Part shown: piece by piece, positions 35,057-47,488 of the stretch
Position numbering within the stretch: the stretch's first letter is position 1
Layout of the letters: each line of letters begins with the position of its first letter
DNA from: Brachycybe producta
Taxonomy: Eukaryota > Arthropoda > Diplopoda > Playtdesmida > Andrognathidae
Reading direction: 5' to 3'
Assembly: GCA_036925085.1 (NCBI GenBank)
Contig: JAUPFP010000015.1
Coordinates: forward strand, 3,540,426 to 3,604,425
DNA length: 64,000 bases
The notes under the pieces: model-generated
What the model was told of the DNA's origin: nothing
Databases searched by the model: none
What the model saw: only the letters and a program-made list of their open reading frames with translations
Position numbers and translations under genes: made by a program

Positions 35057-35162
35057 AGTGATGAGAGAGAGAGGGAAAGAGAGAGAGAGAGAAGAGAAAA
35101 CCAACTAAACAGCTAGTAGAAGTATTTTGAGAAAAGGAGAGAGAGAGAGAGAGAGAGAGAGT
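35057..35162. repeat. GA-rich microsatellite region
   Basis: Two GAGAGA runs (about 35062-35092 and 35136-35161) separated by about 45 bp. Confidence 0.9.
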
Positions 35163-35507
35163 TTCCATATACAATTTAAGTATCCAGTGTTATTATAGCT
35201 TCTGCCTAGAGTCAGAAAGATGCAACATAAAATGTGCTTTTATTCAAAAACACACACATGCAATAGGCCTATACAGTATATACAGGTTGGCACAAAAGTA
35301 ATTGTTTTCAACTTATGAACAGAACAAGAAAAATTAAAAATTAAAATTATATATATATTTTTTTACATCACTCATGAAAAATAATGTCTAACAAATGGCC
35401 ACATTCACTGCGTTTGCAATTCTGAGCTGCTTTTGCATTTTGCGTAACTTCAAAAAGTGTTTTGGCGAGAATTTGCCTGATTTCTTCAATTATGTTGGAT
35501 TTTTATA

Positions 35508-35647
35508 CAGGCAGTTGGGCGCAGCCAGAAAAATTCTGTTAGCCCCGCCTTTTTTATGAGCATCAGACCAATAACAAACAGAATCAAACACGTAACAAAC
35601 CTAAACAACCAATTAGAACGAACTTTTCTGGCTGCGCCCAATTGCTT
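35508..35647. mobile_element. Family 2 palindromic element, diverged
   Basis: The left CAGGCAGTTGGGCGCAGCC is inverted as GGCTGCGCCCAATTGCTTC. Inside are CCCGCCTTTTTTATGAGCAT and ACAACCAATTAGAACGAAC. The termini resemble the copy at 61849-62052. Confidence 0.65.
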
Positions 35648-35663
35648 CTTTCATATTTCATCT

Positions 35664-35919
35664 TTGAGAAAACAAAATCAACCTACCTTCTATAATTTAC
35701 TGTATTTCCATTTGAAAGCTCAGAAAAGGAGAAAAAGCCTCGATAGCAGCCACAACTGGCAAACACGGGTTCCTCTTTGTTACCTATGGCAACGTAACGG
35801 ACAAATGCAACATATGGGAGTTGTACAGTCGTGGTTGCTATTGTGGCTTTTTCTCCTCTTCTGAACGTTCAAATGGAAATACAGTAAATTATAGAAGCTA
35901 GGCTAATTTTGTTTTCTTA
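35664..35919. mobile_element. Long palindromic MITE
   Basis: The left arm TGAGAAAACAAAATCAACCT, then TTCTATAATTTACTGTATTT and CAGAAAAGGAGAAAAAGCC, pairs with the right arm GGCTTTTTCTCCTCTTCTGA, AAATACAGTAAATTATAGAA and CTAATTTTGTTTTCTTA. The arms are about 85 bp. It starts only about 16 bp after the family 2 copy ends. A partial relative lies at about 51080-51200. Confidence 0.75.
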
Positions 35920-36000
35920 ATAATGATGTATTTTTATTGTAAAAGACATTAAAATATTTTTAAAATCATGTTTTCTAACACGGTATTAGTCTTTAAAAGA

Positions 36001-36117
36001 TGGGATCCTAGGCAGAGCGCTGAATGTGACGGTGGTGCCGCTCAGACAGTAGAGCACTTACTTAAATGTGCTCTGGCTCCCCATCACCTGTACCTGGATA
36101 GATTTAGAAGAATCTAA
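36001..36117 (+). pseudogene. LINE retrotransposon C-terminal fragment
   Basis: In frame it reads WDPRQSAECDGGAAQTVEHL then LKCALAPHHLYLDRFRR before a TAA. The pattern Cys, Gly, QTxEHLL and Cys matches the C-terminal zinc-knuckle-like segment found after the reverse transcriptase or RNase H part of many LINEs. The rest of the ORF is absent, so it is a 5'-truncated, dead copy. The next about 80 bp (to 36200) are also GC-richer and probably part of it. Confidence 0.6.
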
Positions 36118-36574
36118 TGAGGCCGGGCTGGTTTGTGCCAGCTTTTGGAAGGACAACATCTAACAAGGAAGCAGAGGCACCACCATTAGAAGAAGTCTTT
36201 AACGATGCAAGCGCCCCTACTCACATTCTCTTAAGAAAACCCGATATAAAAAAAATTGGGAACCATCTAAATCTGGTGATCTGAAAGGATTATCAAAATC
36301 ATGAACGAAAAATCGTTTTCAAAGTATAAAAAAATAATATTTCAAAACAAAAAGTTATAAACAAACAAAATGCGACGATTACTTTTGCACCACCCTGCAT
36401 ATACATATACAGTTTTGCATGTAGGCCTACCCACCTCTCACTCCCCCCCCCCCCATATATTTGAGTTCACCTCTGGCAAAAATCCATACATTGTACGAAA
36501 CCTATTCATTAAATTTGACGTCACTGGAATGTATCCTATTGAGAAAAGAAATGTAGAAAGGCCCTTTTTTGTCT

Positions 36575-36608
36575 CCCTCCCTCCCTCCCTCCCTCCCTCC
36601 CTCCCTCT
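36575..36608. repeat. (CCCT)n microsatellite
   Basis: About eight CCCT units. Confidence 0.95.
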
Positions 36609-36811
36609 GACTTTTTTTGGTTGTTTTGTTTTAAATGTTAGTCTAAAATATAATGATGATGGGCCGTAACTTTCTATTTGAAAAAACCTCCATATCATTT
36701 TCTTGTCATTTCCATCATATATTGGAAACAAAAATGATTTTTGTTGTTGTTTTTGTAACATTTGTAGTTAATGTCTTGTTAGAGACCTCCTCCTCCTCCC
36801 CATGTGTCCTT

Positions 36812-36816
<5 letters not shown>

Positions 36817-36857
<41 letters not shown>

Positions 36858-36858
36858 C

Positions 36859-36897
<39 letters not shown>
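36817..36897. repeat. (CT)n-C14-(CT)n compound repeat
   Basis: Two CT runs flank a C14 tract (about 36855-36868). Open frames here are repeat by-products. Confidence 0.95.
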
Positions 36898-36901
<4 letters not shown>

Positions 36902-37380
36902 TTTGGATGTTGTCAATCAATACAAAAATACAATTGCTTACATTTTTCTTGTGTTTCATTCATTAAGGCTTCTTTTTTGGAGGTTCATATGGGTCCGATC
37001 TATAACAAAAATGAAATATCTTATATAAAAATGCATTTCATTACAGATCAGTGTTCAGTTTTAATAAACTTCATCTCAATAAACAATATCTACAACAACA
37101 AAAATCTATATGAAAAATGTTTGCCAACTACAGAAAAGTAACAAATCAGGATAAAAATATTTTCATGCGGTTATATTTAGTAAAAATAAACTTTATTGAA
37201 GAAATCAAGTCAAATTTGGACTTTTTTCTTGCAAAGTTTAATCTTAGACTAGTAGAGTAATAGTCTAAGGTTTAATCTCCAATATAATGCTTATTTTAAA
37301 ATAGATAATATCATCATGAAAACACTCTTAGACTGTTGCTTTATTACTCTTCTACTTTTTAACACTTTAAACTTTTTCTC

Positions 37381-37675
37381 TTAAAATGATTTATTAACTG
37401 CTGATTTTCGAATTCTGTTTATTCTTCCTTTTAAAAGTTAACACTAAGGAGAAATTAAAGTGTTATAAAATTAGAACAGGTATATGACTCACTCAATGGA
37501 ATTTTCATGTTGCTATCTTTGAAAATCAACTTTTTATCGACAACAATTTAAAAAATAATGTCTGTTGAAATAAAAAGCTTATCTTAAAAGATAACAACTA
37601 TGAAATGCCCTTTTAGTTTCTATTTAAAATCATAAAAGTCACTTGAAATAAAGATGGGACAAGAAACAGCCTTAA
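37381..37675. mobile_element. Family 1 element, diverged
   Basis: The start TTAAAATGATTTATTAACTG and GCTGATTTTCGAATTCTG match the left arm, and AACAGCCTTAA the end. Another more decayed inverted copy lies immediately to the left (about 37215-37384). Confidence 0.6.
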
Positions 37676-39884
37676 AATAGTAAACCAAATCATGACAAAG
37701 TCCAGGTCCAGGACAAAGAACATGTCCATATGTAAATTTAACAATTATAAATTAAAGCATGTGACATGAACTTGAAAGTTGTAACTATTTTTTCTCCCAA
37801 ATTTAACTTCACATAAACATACTGTCTAGACTGGAGACCGCGCAGCTTAAGACCTACAATAAATCTATTTGTGTACACCAGTATTAAGATAAGAGTTTAC
37901 TAGTAATTTCACTTGTTAAAAAAACGAACAAAAACAATTTCATATATCAATTATAAATTAGACCCCTCTTACTGAAATCAATTAATTTATTATGAAAATC
38001 CCATTAATTTAGGTTTCATCTTAATTTGTCACCATTAAAATTAAGTTATTGCCCAAATTCTATAAAGAAACCTAGTGACCTACGATTAGTCTGTTCAAAC
38101 TGAAGTGAGCAGTTGTTCATTGTCCGACCAAAATTCTAACAGAATTTTAGTCATGCTTTCCGAGTAATCATATTTTCTGAGAATACAAATTTGGGTCACT
38201 TTGCATTGGACCATTTTTCAACAGAGTCAACTAAATTAGCAGTGAGCAAGCACTCAGTATTCTAGATGAGGACGCACTACTTGGACTTACCCTCAAAATA
38301 TTAAATCTACCAAAACCAAACAGTCACTTGAATGAAAATCTAGAAACAACTAAAAGTTCATTTTAGCTTTTTTTTTGTATATCTTCCCCCCCCCTCCCCC
38401 TTTTCGCTATTCATATGTCAGCTCTCTATATTCTTCATAACAAGTAATTTCATATTTTTTTTTTCATTTCCAAAACTTATAAGACTTTAGAAGAGAAGAA
38501 TTTCATTCATATGGAACACACACACATTGTGAAACACGACACATTTTTTTTCTCTCTTTCTCTCTCACAAGTTTTGCTTTCTGACTTAACTTGTATCACA
38601 CACATTCCATTATATGCTGTATATTTATATAGTCTTTCATTGAAATCATATCTTATGCATATAATGGTTGATATTATAAATAGAGAAAGAAAGAACAGCT
38701 TTTTTTTACATATACTATAGCAACAACAGCAAGAGACGTTCTGTAAGAAATCTCAAGACAGCTATAGTAATTCAAAATTTAAATAGCATCTCTTTATAAC
38801 ATTATATATTGAGTCAACTCTCTCCCACCCTCTCATTCAATCTCTCATTCTCCTTCTTTCTATCATTCATTCCCTCACATTCTCATCTCTCTTTCTCTCT
38901 ACGCTTGCTTGAAAATGCGTTATGATAATCATAAATTACAATATTGGAAAAAAAAACTTTATTTTCGCAGGTTTATTCAAAACGCTTAGTTTATTTATAT
39001 AGCAAAAAAAAAAAATCAAAGGAAATTGTTCAAGAAAAACATATTAAAATCCCTACATTATGTAACTGCATCAACGCCATCAAACATACACCAAAAAAAT
39101 GACATTCCTTCTGAGTGCACTTTACACGCAAACAGTGAAACAAATTCTTTTACTGTGTATAGTATAAAACTTCAAATACAAGAAGGAAGCTTAGCACTTG
39201 AAATTTAACTTGAAACCTTTGAACACAAGAGTTACAACATGAAAAACCCCATGTTGTAAACAAGGTTTTTCTACGTTTGGACCCTAGTTCAGATGGTTTA
39301 AAACTTGAAGTCTATTTGGTCTCCTATGTCTGTCTGTGTCTCCTTTAAAGAAACAAATGTGTGTCTTTGGTATCAAATAAGTTGCTAGGCAACATTAGAC
39401 AAAAATATGCAAATATTTTACCATTATTACCAAGTAACACTTCCTCTTGAAGAACACCCAGCACTACATACAACTAATGGATACAAATTTCATTTTATCC
39501 ACCACTTTCCAATTATTCACATTTACAACAAAAAAAAAAAAAAAATTTGTTATTCGGAGAAACAAAATCAGATTTACACAAAAAATGTTAATCCAAGTGA
39601 CATTTAACATTTTATTCATCCAAAGGCATTTTTGTTGAAATTTTTGCACTAATCTGTTGATGCAAATTTTGATCATTTTGTACAATTCATTCAATTGAAT
39701 GATTCAATTATCAAAACAGATTCCGAATCCATAATAGAAACTTTGCACTTTAAATTTCCACTTGAACTCTCTAAGGAGACTTCCAACCTTAGAAAAACCT
39801 TTGCTCAAGGGCACGCAGTCAAACACAATTTTTCTTTGTTGGAACCCTTCTTCTGAGAGTTCAAGTTGAAGTTTAAAATGCCAG
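37676..39884. other. AT-rich stretch, nothing supported
   Basis: It has a C-rich tract at 38386-38400 and CT-rich patches at 38552-38568 and 38820-38905. No coding exon was recognised. Confidence 0.4.
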
Positions 39885-40139
39885 TGGCCTCATTAGTAAT
39901 TACAGAAAAAAAGTCATAAAATTGTGACAGTTATACCACATGATGTCACTGCTTGTCCGCTATTATTTTAATTACAACTACATTATGTTGTACACAAGTT
40001 AATTTCAGTCATATGACAATATTTGTCATTATAATATTTTGTAATTTGCTTTTGTGACTGTTACAAAATTACGAGCTAGATATGAAAATTCACTGTCATA
40101 TGACGAGTCTTATTTTCATTACTGTAATGAGTCCTCAGG
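39885..40139. mobile_element. Palindromic MITE-like element
   Basis: TGGCCTCATTAGTAATTACAG and GTCATAAAATTGTGACAGT are inverted as CACTGTCATATGACGAGTC and TTACTGTAATGAGTCCTCAG. The GTCATAAAATTGTGACAGT block is also the arm core of the palindrome at 58880-59147, so the two are related. Confidence 0.65.
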
Positions 40140-41680
40140 TTCTCATCTTAAATTTGGACATAAATCGTTAAAAAAACACTAATGCTTACAGTTATCAGAG
40201 TTGTAAAAATATCTAAAATTTAAGATTTCTTGCATAAAAACTGTCAATAGCTTATCTTTGCTACCTTTAATAGGAAATTAAATTTACTTTCAACTGTAAA
40301 AAAATAAGCAAATACTTGCAAAAAAATGTGACTAAATTGGTAAATTTTTTTTTTCATGAATGGTAATTTTTATCTTTATGGAAATATGGAAATAAAACAT
40401 TTTACTACAGTTTGTATAAATAAACGTAAAAATTCGTGGAGGTTTTTTTCTTTCTTTCTAACTTTCAAAATTTGGACACAAAAGAACCGAAACTGCTCCT
40501 AGTTGAATTTCAAACTACCTAAAAAAAATTCCCATAGAAAATTAAAAGCCTGTTTGAAATTGCTAACGTGTTCAATACTTTTGTTTTAAACAAAAAACAA
40601 TCCCCACTGGATGCGAATAATTTCCCTTTTGTGTTTTTAAGAGGAAAAAAAAATGTTTTAAAAAATATTTCCCAAGCGAAAACAAAGAGGGGAAAAACAG
40701 ATCAAAAGAATATTTCATCCCTATAATAATAATTATTATTATATATATATATCAAAGATGATAATCTTTTCTTTTAGGAATTGTAGTATCTTCTGCACCA
40801 AAATTTTGATATAAATGTATATAAAACCCCTTTTTCTTTGATTGTGAACATAATTTACGATGTTGTCAATTCCCATCACGATTTTATTTTTTAAAAAATA
40901 CCTATCATTACCAAAAACTATTTCCGCTTTCTCTTTCTCCCCCCTACAAATATCCATCTTCCCCTTTAAGCTTCATGCAACTCCCATATATCGAAAAAAA
41001 AAAGTAGAAGAAAATCACGAAATTACCATTATATTGCTGAAAAGGAAAAAAGGAAAATAATCGAAAGTCCAATGAAACGTAAAAAAGTAATAAAACAAAT
41101 CTTGAAAAAGCGGATCATCTTCAATACATTTATAACAAGATACAACAATCAAAGTTGCTAATAATATCGTTTTTTTAAAAGTTTTATGAAAAAAAAATAC
41201 CAAAAATTTCATAAAGCTAAAGAAAAATAAACATGCTCAACCAAAATGCGATTATAAACTTTTTTTGTACTTTACACATAAATTTTATCAAATTTAAGGT
41301 AATTTTTCATGAAAATATTTATTGAAATCAAAAAGTACATATATTTTAGAATATGTTTCATGTAAAAAAAAATGTCAATTTTGTCTTAATATATATATTA
41401 TTGTTTTTAATTATTAGTTGAAATTTATACACAGTGAATGATCTAATTTTTTATCAACTCGAAATGTATGACTAGATTGTTACCATAATAATAACAATGA
41501 AATCCTAGAAATTTACCAAACTAAATATCGGTTTAGTCATTTTCAGGGTCTGTTGGATAAAAAAATGTGATTGTTTTTAAAAATAATTAAAATAAAATGT
41601 TAAGACAAAATTGACAAATTTCTTAACATAAAAATGTTCTAAAAAATATGTACTATACTTTTTTTGGTGTTTTGCGTGAT
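40140..41680. other. AT-rich stretch, nothing supported
   Basis: Homopolymer-rich, with a short TA run near 40735-40752. Frames on both strands are short and low complexity. Confidence 0.4.
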
Positions 41681-42127
41681 ACACAGACATACAAAGGTTA
41701 ATATACAATTGTTTGTACAGCGTTACACACAGCCAGACAAATTGTAATATATATTTGTTTGCACATCGTTATACACAGACAGACGAAGGTTAATATGAAT
41801 ATATGACTGTCTGTACAGCGTTACACACAGACAAACATACACAGGTTAGCATATGTACTTGTTTGGACAACATTACACAGACATACAAAAGTTAATATGT
41901 ATATGTAATTGTTTGTACAGCGTTATACACAGACAGACGAAGGTTGGCATATATACTTGTTTGTATAGCGTTACACACAGACAGACGAAGGTTGGCATAT
42001 ATACTTGTTTGTATAGCGTTACACACAGACAGACGACGGTTGGTATATATACTTGTTTGTACATCATTGTACACAGACAGACAGACGAAGGTTAGTTTAT
42101 ATACTTATTTGTACATCGTTATACAGT
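41681..42127. repeat. 48-bp minisatellite, about nine units
   Basis: The unit contains GTTGGCATATATACTTGTTT, GTATAGCGTTACACACAG and ACAGACGAAG. The best copies (41943 and 41991 starts) are exactly 48 bp apart and nearly identical; units to the left are more diverged. Because 48 is divisible by three, several frames on both strands stay open and repeat a 16-residue pattern. I do not regard them as coding. Confidence 0.9.
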
Positions 42128-42380
42128 CAGTACATTTTCCCGAACATACTGAGTGGATGTTCGGGGAAAATGTTCGCCGAGACGTGCAAACTACTCCTGG
42201 CCCGAACATAAACATCCTTTTTATGTGACGTGCAAAAACGGACAACTGGTGAATCGAGGCCGAACAGAACAACGAACAAAATTTGTTATAGAGAAATGTT
42301 CGAAAAGCCGTCTACGCTGTTCGCGAACAAAAGTGTTGTTCCTTGTTCTGTTTTATAGTCTGGACGCACCCTTAGGCTTT
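42128..42380. other. GC-richer segment with GTTCG motifs
   Basis: TTTTCCCGAACATACTG is followed by an inverted ATGTTCGGGGAAAATG (about 42135-42171), and further CGAACA/TGTTCG words follow to 42330. It looks like a decayed transposon. No gene. Confidence 0.4.
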
Positions 42381-42916
42381 AGCATTGATTGCTAAAGTCA
42401 AACGTCAAATTTTCTGTATGAAATATGAAAACGCTATAAAAAATTGCATGAAACAATATAGGAAGCCCTTTTCATTAATCGAGTATAAGACTAAATGAAT
42501 GTCAATCAAAGCCAGAAAATCTGCAGTCTCTTTTTAAAAACAACATAAAGACACAAAAATAAAGAGACTTATTCCTGAAAATAAACTTCTACTCAATTAT
42601 TTAAGCTGACATATGACTTTTTTTGTCTTTTAAAAAAATACAACTTGTGAATATTTGATTATTTTGCTTCATCTCCGCATTTTTAAAACCAAACAATCCA
42701 AAAAAAAAAATCTTCACTTTGTAGATGAACAGTTTTAACAACAAAAATACATATTTATCTTTTAAATTTATCTAGATTTATCTATCGAAGGACACAACCA
42801 CAAAAAAAAAACTATGTTTTATCTTTATATTTAAATCATACGTAAATTAATATTACGCCCCAATATTGATATTTCTTACAAAAGGTGTCTCCCCCTCCAC
42901 CTTGAAAATATTTACA

Positions 42917-43269
42917 TAAACAGCTCATTAGATATCAAACTTTTGTTTATTATTTCAGAAGTAAAATTGAGAAAAATTATAAAGCGTTTTAGAAACTAGA
43001 GTTGTAGCTGAATCACTTAAGGGTATATTTTCATGTCGTTATCTTTCAAAATAAACTTTTTATAGACAAAAATTAAAAGAGTTGTCTGCTTCGAAATTGG
43101 GTCCTTTTAAAACTCATATAAAAAGCTTATTTTAAAAGACATCAACATGAAAATACCTTTAAGTGATTGAGCTACCCTTCTAGTTTTTAAAACGCACAAT
43201 TTTCTCTTCATTTTTGCATTTGAAAGTCACAATAAGAGTTCGAAAGATGTTTTACATTTTTAAAACCAC
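42917..43269. mobile_element. Family 1 element
   Basis: It contains TTATTTCAGAAGTAAAATTG, AGAAACTAGAGTTGTAGCTG, AGCTACCCTTCTAGTTTTTA and ends TTTTTAAAACCACGG. The outer TTAA is lost at the right end. Confidence 0.75.
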
Positions 43270-44454
43270 GGATTACGGACGCAACAGTTTCAAGCTCAGA
43301 TTATCAATATTTATAAATAAATATAAAAAAATGTTGAAATATTTTCATCTCAATATTATACATATATATACATTTATACACGTTTATATTTTCTTTTTCA
43401 ATAAAACCAAAAGTGATTGACAAAAAGTATAAAATGTTTGCTTTATGCAATCACATGCAAAATAAATAACAACTCTCTCAAAGAAATAAACAGGTTCAAA
43501 ATGAATAAAACAATATCTCGAAGAAGAAGAAAAGAAAAAAAACCTACGATGAAAAAAAAAAAAAAAAAAGATTTGCAATAAATAAAATCCATTGAAATGG
43601 ATTATTTGATAGAAATAAGAAAGAACGAAGGAGCGAGAGAAAGAGAGAAAGAAAGAGAAAAATCTTATGTCAGATTTAACAATAGTTTGAATTTTTCTTT
43701 TTCGTTCAATAGTGTCATTTCTATTCCTTTCTATTATGATAATAAGTTCGGTGAAATCGATTTAGAAAACGCTAAAAAGTGTATATTATATTATATAAAC
43801 TTGAAAATGTATTTATGAAAAAACTTTTGAAATATGTTTCATTTTATTTTTGAACGTATTTATAAACCTTTGTTGCTCTTTAGAGTTTAGAGCAACACAA
43901 AATCTTATAAGTTTGAGAAGAAGAAGAAAAACGGACAAAATTTAGATGGATGTCAAAAGGTCTCTGAGCCTTATTTCTCCAGAAATAAACCAGATATCTG
44001 AACGAAGCTTTTTGGATAATCATCAATATTTTAAGTGAAATGCAACAGTGTACAAAAATTAAAACAATCCATCGACTAATTATTTGATTATAATTAACTT
44101 TTGATTAAATTTTGAATTTTTTTTCTTTTGCGTGAATAACTCGAGAAAAATTACAATTACAATTAGTACTCTGCTAGCAGTCAAATAGGCCTATGGCAGA
44201 GGGACATAAAAGTCCACATGAAGCATTAAGCATTGTCGAATGAAACCACCTTGAATAATTAACTAACTTCTAAAAGTTTCTTTACAACTCAAGGATGCTG
44301 CTACCTGTTTAATTTTGTAATTTTTGAATCATTAAATGTATATTAAATATAAATGAAACTTTGTGTTTAGGTGAAGTTTTTTTCCTCCCTGAGAGCCATT
44401 CAAATACATGAGAAACAAAGAGAGAAAAAAAAATGGGACATGGCCATTTTAACA
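43270..44454. other. AT-rich stretch, nothing supported
   Basis: A TATA-rich and A-rich region with a GA-rich patch at 43615-43660. CCTATGGCAGAGGGACATAA (about 44190) is shared with the direct repeats near 48.5-49.1 kb. Confidence 0.4.
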
Positions 44455-44657
44455 CAGGCAAGTGTGCTCAGCACAATACAGTCGTTTGCCCCGCTCTTTT
44501 ATGAGGAACGGCAACTTCCAATTGGTTTGTTATTGGGTCTGATGTCAAATGCCCCGCCCTTTTTCAATTTCTAATCGGTTGATATTTGGTCTGACCTACT
44601 CTGACGCTCATAAAAGGGCGGCGCAAACGATTTTATTGTGCTAAGCACACTTGCCTG
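44455..44657. mobile_element. Family 2 palindromic element, most complete copy
   Basis: The termini CAGGCAAGTGTGCTCAGCAC and GTGCTAAGCACACTTGCCTG are inverted, with AATACAGTCGTTTGCCCCGC and CTCATAAAAGGGCGGCGCAA next to them. The flanks contain CATTTTAA and CATTTTAG, a likely but imperfect target duplication. Non-coding. Confidence 0.8.
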
Positions 44658-46581
44658 TCATTTTAGTACAGTGCCCATATAAAATAGAAGAGCGCTCTAC
44701 TGAAATAGAGCGCTTTACTGAAATAGAGCGTTCTTTCTGTCTTTGAGTCTATCAATGGGTCTGATTAGACGTCTCTACTGTAGTATGACAAGTGTTGATG
44801 TATGTCCTCCTCCTCCTCCCAGGCACCACTCTCCATTCTCCACTCGTTTGCAATAGTTAGAATGCATATAAATTAGGAATGGAGCCTTCGTAGGAGGACA
44901 TGCACCGACGGAGTAACCACCCTCAACGACACTATAATCTATCAATACTTAAACGCAGGCACGCCACTGGCTACAAAATCCTAGATCGGAAAAATCCATC
45001 TTCCCTTAATATTTTTTTTCCAGCAATGAGCGAAGCGAGTCACAAAAATTAGCAACATGTAGACATGTTTGAAATTTAAGTACCTGTTTAATTTTGATAA
45101 ACGAGAGGCTCTCTCGTGGGCCACCCAATTTTGCCAAGTTCCAGCGGTCTTCGAAATTTCTATTTGCTTAGGAGGCTTCTTAGTTTTGATCGGCTCTCAA
45201 GAGCCTTCCAGTTTAAGAGAGGCTTCTGTGAGAAGTCCTCGCAGTCTCGAGACCATCGCGGCATCTTCGTTATTTTGAGAGGCTCCTGTCCACTTGTTTA
45301 TCCAATAACTGGTAGTTAATTTTTAACTAATATAGTTGAAATGTTGTACATTATTATTTTATTATGCTGTTAACAATTTGCTTAAATTACAAAGATGTAG
45401 GTGTTATAGTTTTCGAAATACGTAATCCTTAAATAAAACGCATGTTAGCAGCGTATAAAAATGAATGTTTGGCGCACCGACTACTAGAAGGACCAGTGCA
45501 AGCAGCAGTTGCAGCTTTGCCGCGTGGACCAGTACGTGGCCTGCTTAAAATTACATACTAATGTGTTCACGCGAGAGTGTTATTTATTTATTATCTAACA
45601 CAAAAAAAATGATATAAAGGTACCGGGTATTAAATAAAATATTAAGTTTTTTATGGCAATATATATCTTTGTGTTGCCACAAAGGTCTAAGGAAGGGTTC
45701 CTCGAACCCCTTCTTTTTTTACCTTGCGGATTCATTTAGAAAAGCCGAATTCATGTTCATGATGGGCATCATTTTTATTGAGTCACTCTGTATTTTAGAA
45801 TAAAAATCTTCGCACAGTTTTTACGATCAAAGTTAGCAAAACTAATCTAAAAAAAAAGAAAAATAGTCGAAAACGATATATATTTTTTCGTCCGATTTTG
45901 CGAGAGATTTCCTAATTTGAAATTAGAGTTCATCAGCCCCTGTGAAATGGCAATCACTGCTGACACAACTTGATAAAGTGAAATAAATACAGAAAAAAAA
46001 TGTACAGTCTGATCGTGAAGTAATGGTTAAAGCTAAAATAATATTAATGAATTGGTCATGCTCTGAATGTTAATCATGTGAGGTAAACTGGTTTCTAAGC
46101 AACAACGTTTGCTTTTTTTGTTGTTGTTGTTGTTGTATGTTTTTGCCAGTTTTTATAACTCAAAAGACAGACACGTTCTTCTTATATGAAATAAACATGA
46201 AAAAGAAATTAATTTTCGTTTCTTTTATAGAAAGATTTCGCAATTTCAGTTATAGTTGTAACCTGTGCAGTGCAATACTAATAATGTAGATCTTTAAACA
46301 GGTTTTTTTTTAGCAATACACGATGACTGCATGAGTGTCGAAGGTGCTTCAGGCATCCCTCCCCCCATTGGAACTTTCTAAAGGGTGCTGCTCTCAGTAT
46401 TCCTTAGAATTTTTCAATTTTTACCATTTGGTAAAATTTTTATACTGTATAAAATATCTTCAAAATTGAAGTCTCTATTATTTTTTAACTATTTTTATAG
46501 TACTCAACTGAATTGTGTCACATACAATACTATATGGTTAGCACAGTGTATAGCACATAGCCTCATCATATGGAGATGACT
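44658..46581. other. Intergenic or intronic DNA with a GC-richer patch
   Basis: Bases about 45105-45300 are clearly less AT-rich (AGAGGCTCTCTCGTGGGCC, CTCTCAAGAGCCTTCC) and carry two overlapping frames without homology I can name. This may be a decayed mobile element. Elsewhere nothing is supported. Confidence 0.35.
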
Positions 46582-46891
46582 GAATAAGCGCCAAATTAAA
46601 CAAACGTCAAACTGATTTTGGTGCTTGTTCAGTTTGGTGGTTATTCAGTTTGGCGTTTATTCAGTTTGGCGGTTATTCAGTTTAGTGGTTATTCAGTTTT
46701 GCATTTAATCAGTTTGGCGCTAATTCAGTTTTGTGGTTATTATTTTTAATTGGTATTTTAGAAAATTGGCCCTTATTCAGTTTGGTGTTTAATATCAGTT
46801 TCATGTTGTTCAATTTGGCGCTTATTCAATTAGTCGGTTATCGAGTTTCGAGTGTCTTTAATTTGGTTCTTAATTAATTTGGCGCTTATTC
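46582..46891. repeat. Tandem array of about 18-bp units bounded by inverted ends
   Basis: The ends GAATAAGCGCCAAATTAA and TTAATTTGGCGCTTATTC are perfect reverse complements. Between them TTCAGTTTGGCGGTTA-like units of 17-19 bp repeat about twelve times. The terminal inverted repeat has the same motif as the internal units. Confidence 0.8.
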
Positions 46892-47076
46892 TGCGCCACA
46901 ATTACTGTAGACAGATTTACACTACAGAATTGACACGAAAACTTATGAGCACTCCCCCCCCCTCAATTTTTTTTAAAGTCGGCTGACCACCCATGATTTT
47001 TTTTGTTTACATTATTAACGTAATTTTTAGAGTTGTAAAAAAAAGCCACGGGAAGAATAGCCTATACAGTGAAAAC

Positions 47077-47488
47077 TAGGGATGGGCCCTTCGAATCCCT
47101 CGAATCTTGAAAAATATTCGAGATTCGAAAACTCGAATCTTCGCGCATTTTTCGTCTTTCGAATTTTTCGAATCCTAACCTTTAAAAAAACTGTTAAAAA
47201 CTTTGGCAAAATTAGTTTTAACTCCATTGACGTCTAATAGAACCGTTCACTAACAAAAAAAACCGGCGATTGTTACAACTCGGATCACCACTAACACCTT
47301 GTGGCTACCCTGAGTGCCGCACTGTGGTTTTTTACTATTAATAATTTAATATTTAATATTATTTCTTTTATTTCAATCTTCTTAATGAATAATATAGGAT
47401 TCGTGAGATTCGAGAACCATTTAGGATTCCGATTCGAGAACCTTTTAGGATTCGGATTCGAGAAAATTTAGGATTCGTCCCACCTCTA
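47077..47488. mobile_element. hAT-type MITE with 8-bp target duplication
   Basis: The termini TAGGGATGGG and CCCACCTCTA are inverted. The subterminal DNA is packed with GATTCGAGA/TCTCGAATC words. The flanks GTGAAAAC (47069-47076) and ATGAAAAC (47489-47496) match at 7 of 8 positions, as expected for a hAT insertion. The right flank continues as a dispersed GTTTAACACGAAAT repeat also seen at about 8466. Confidence 0.8.

Noticed and set aside
41853-42228. Overlapping ORFs of 60-94 codons on both strands with repeated YIPTVVCLCV-like peptides
   Set aside because: They are produced by the 48-bp minisatellite, whose period is a multiple of three.
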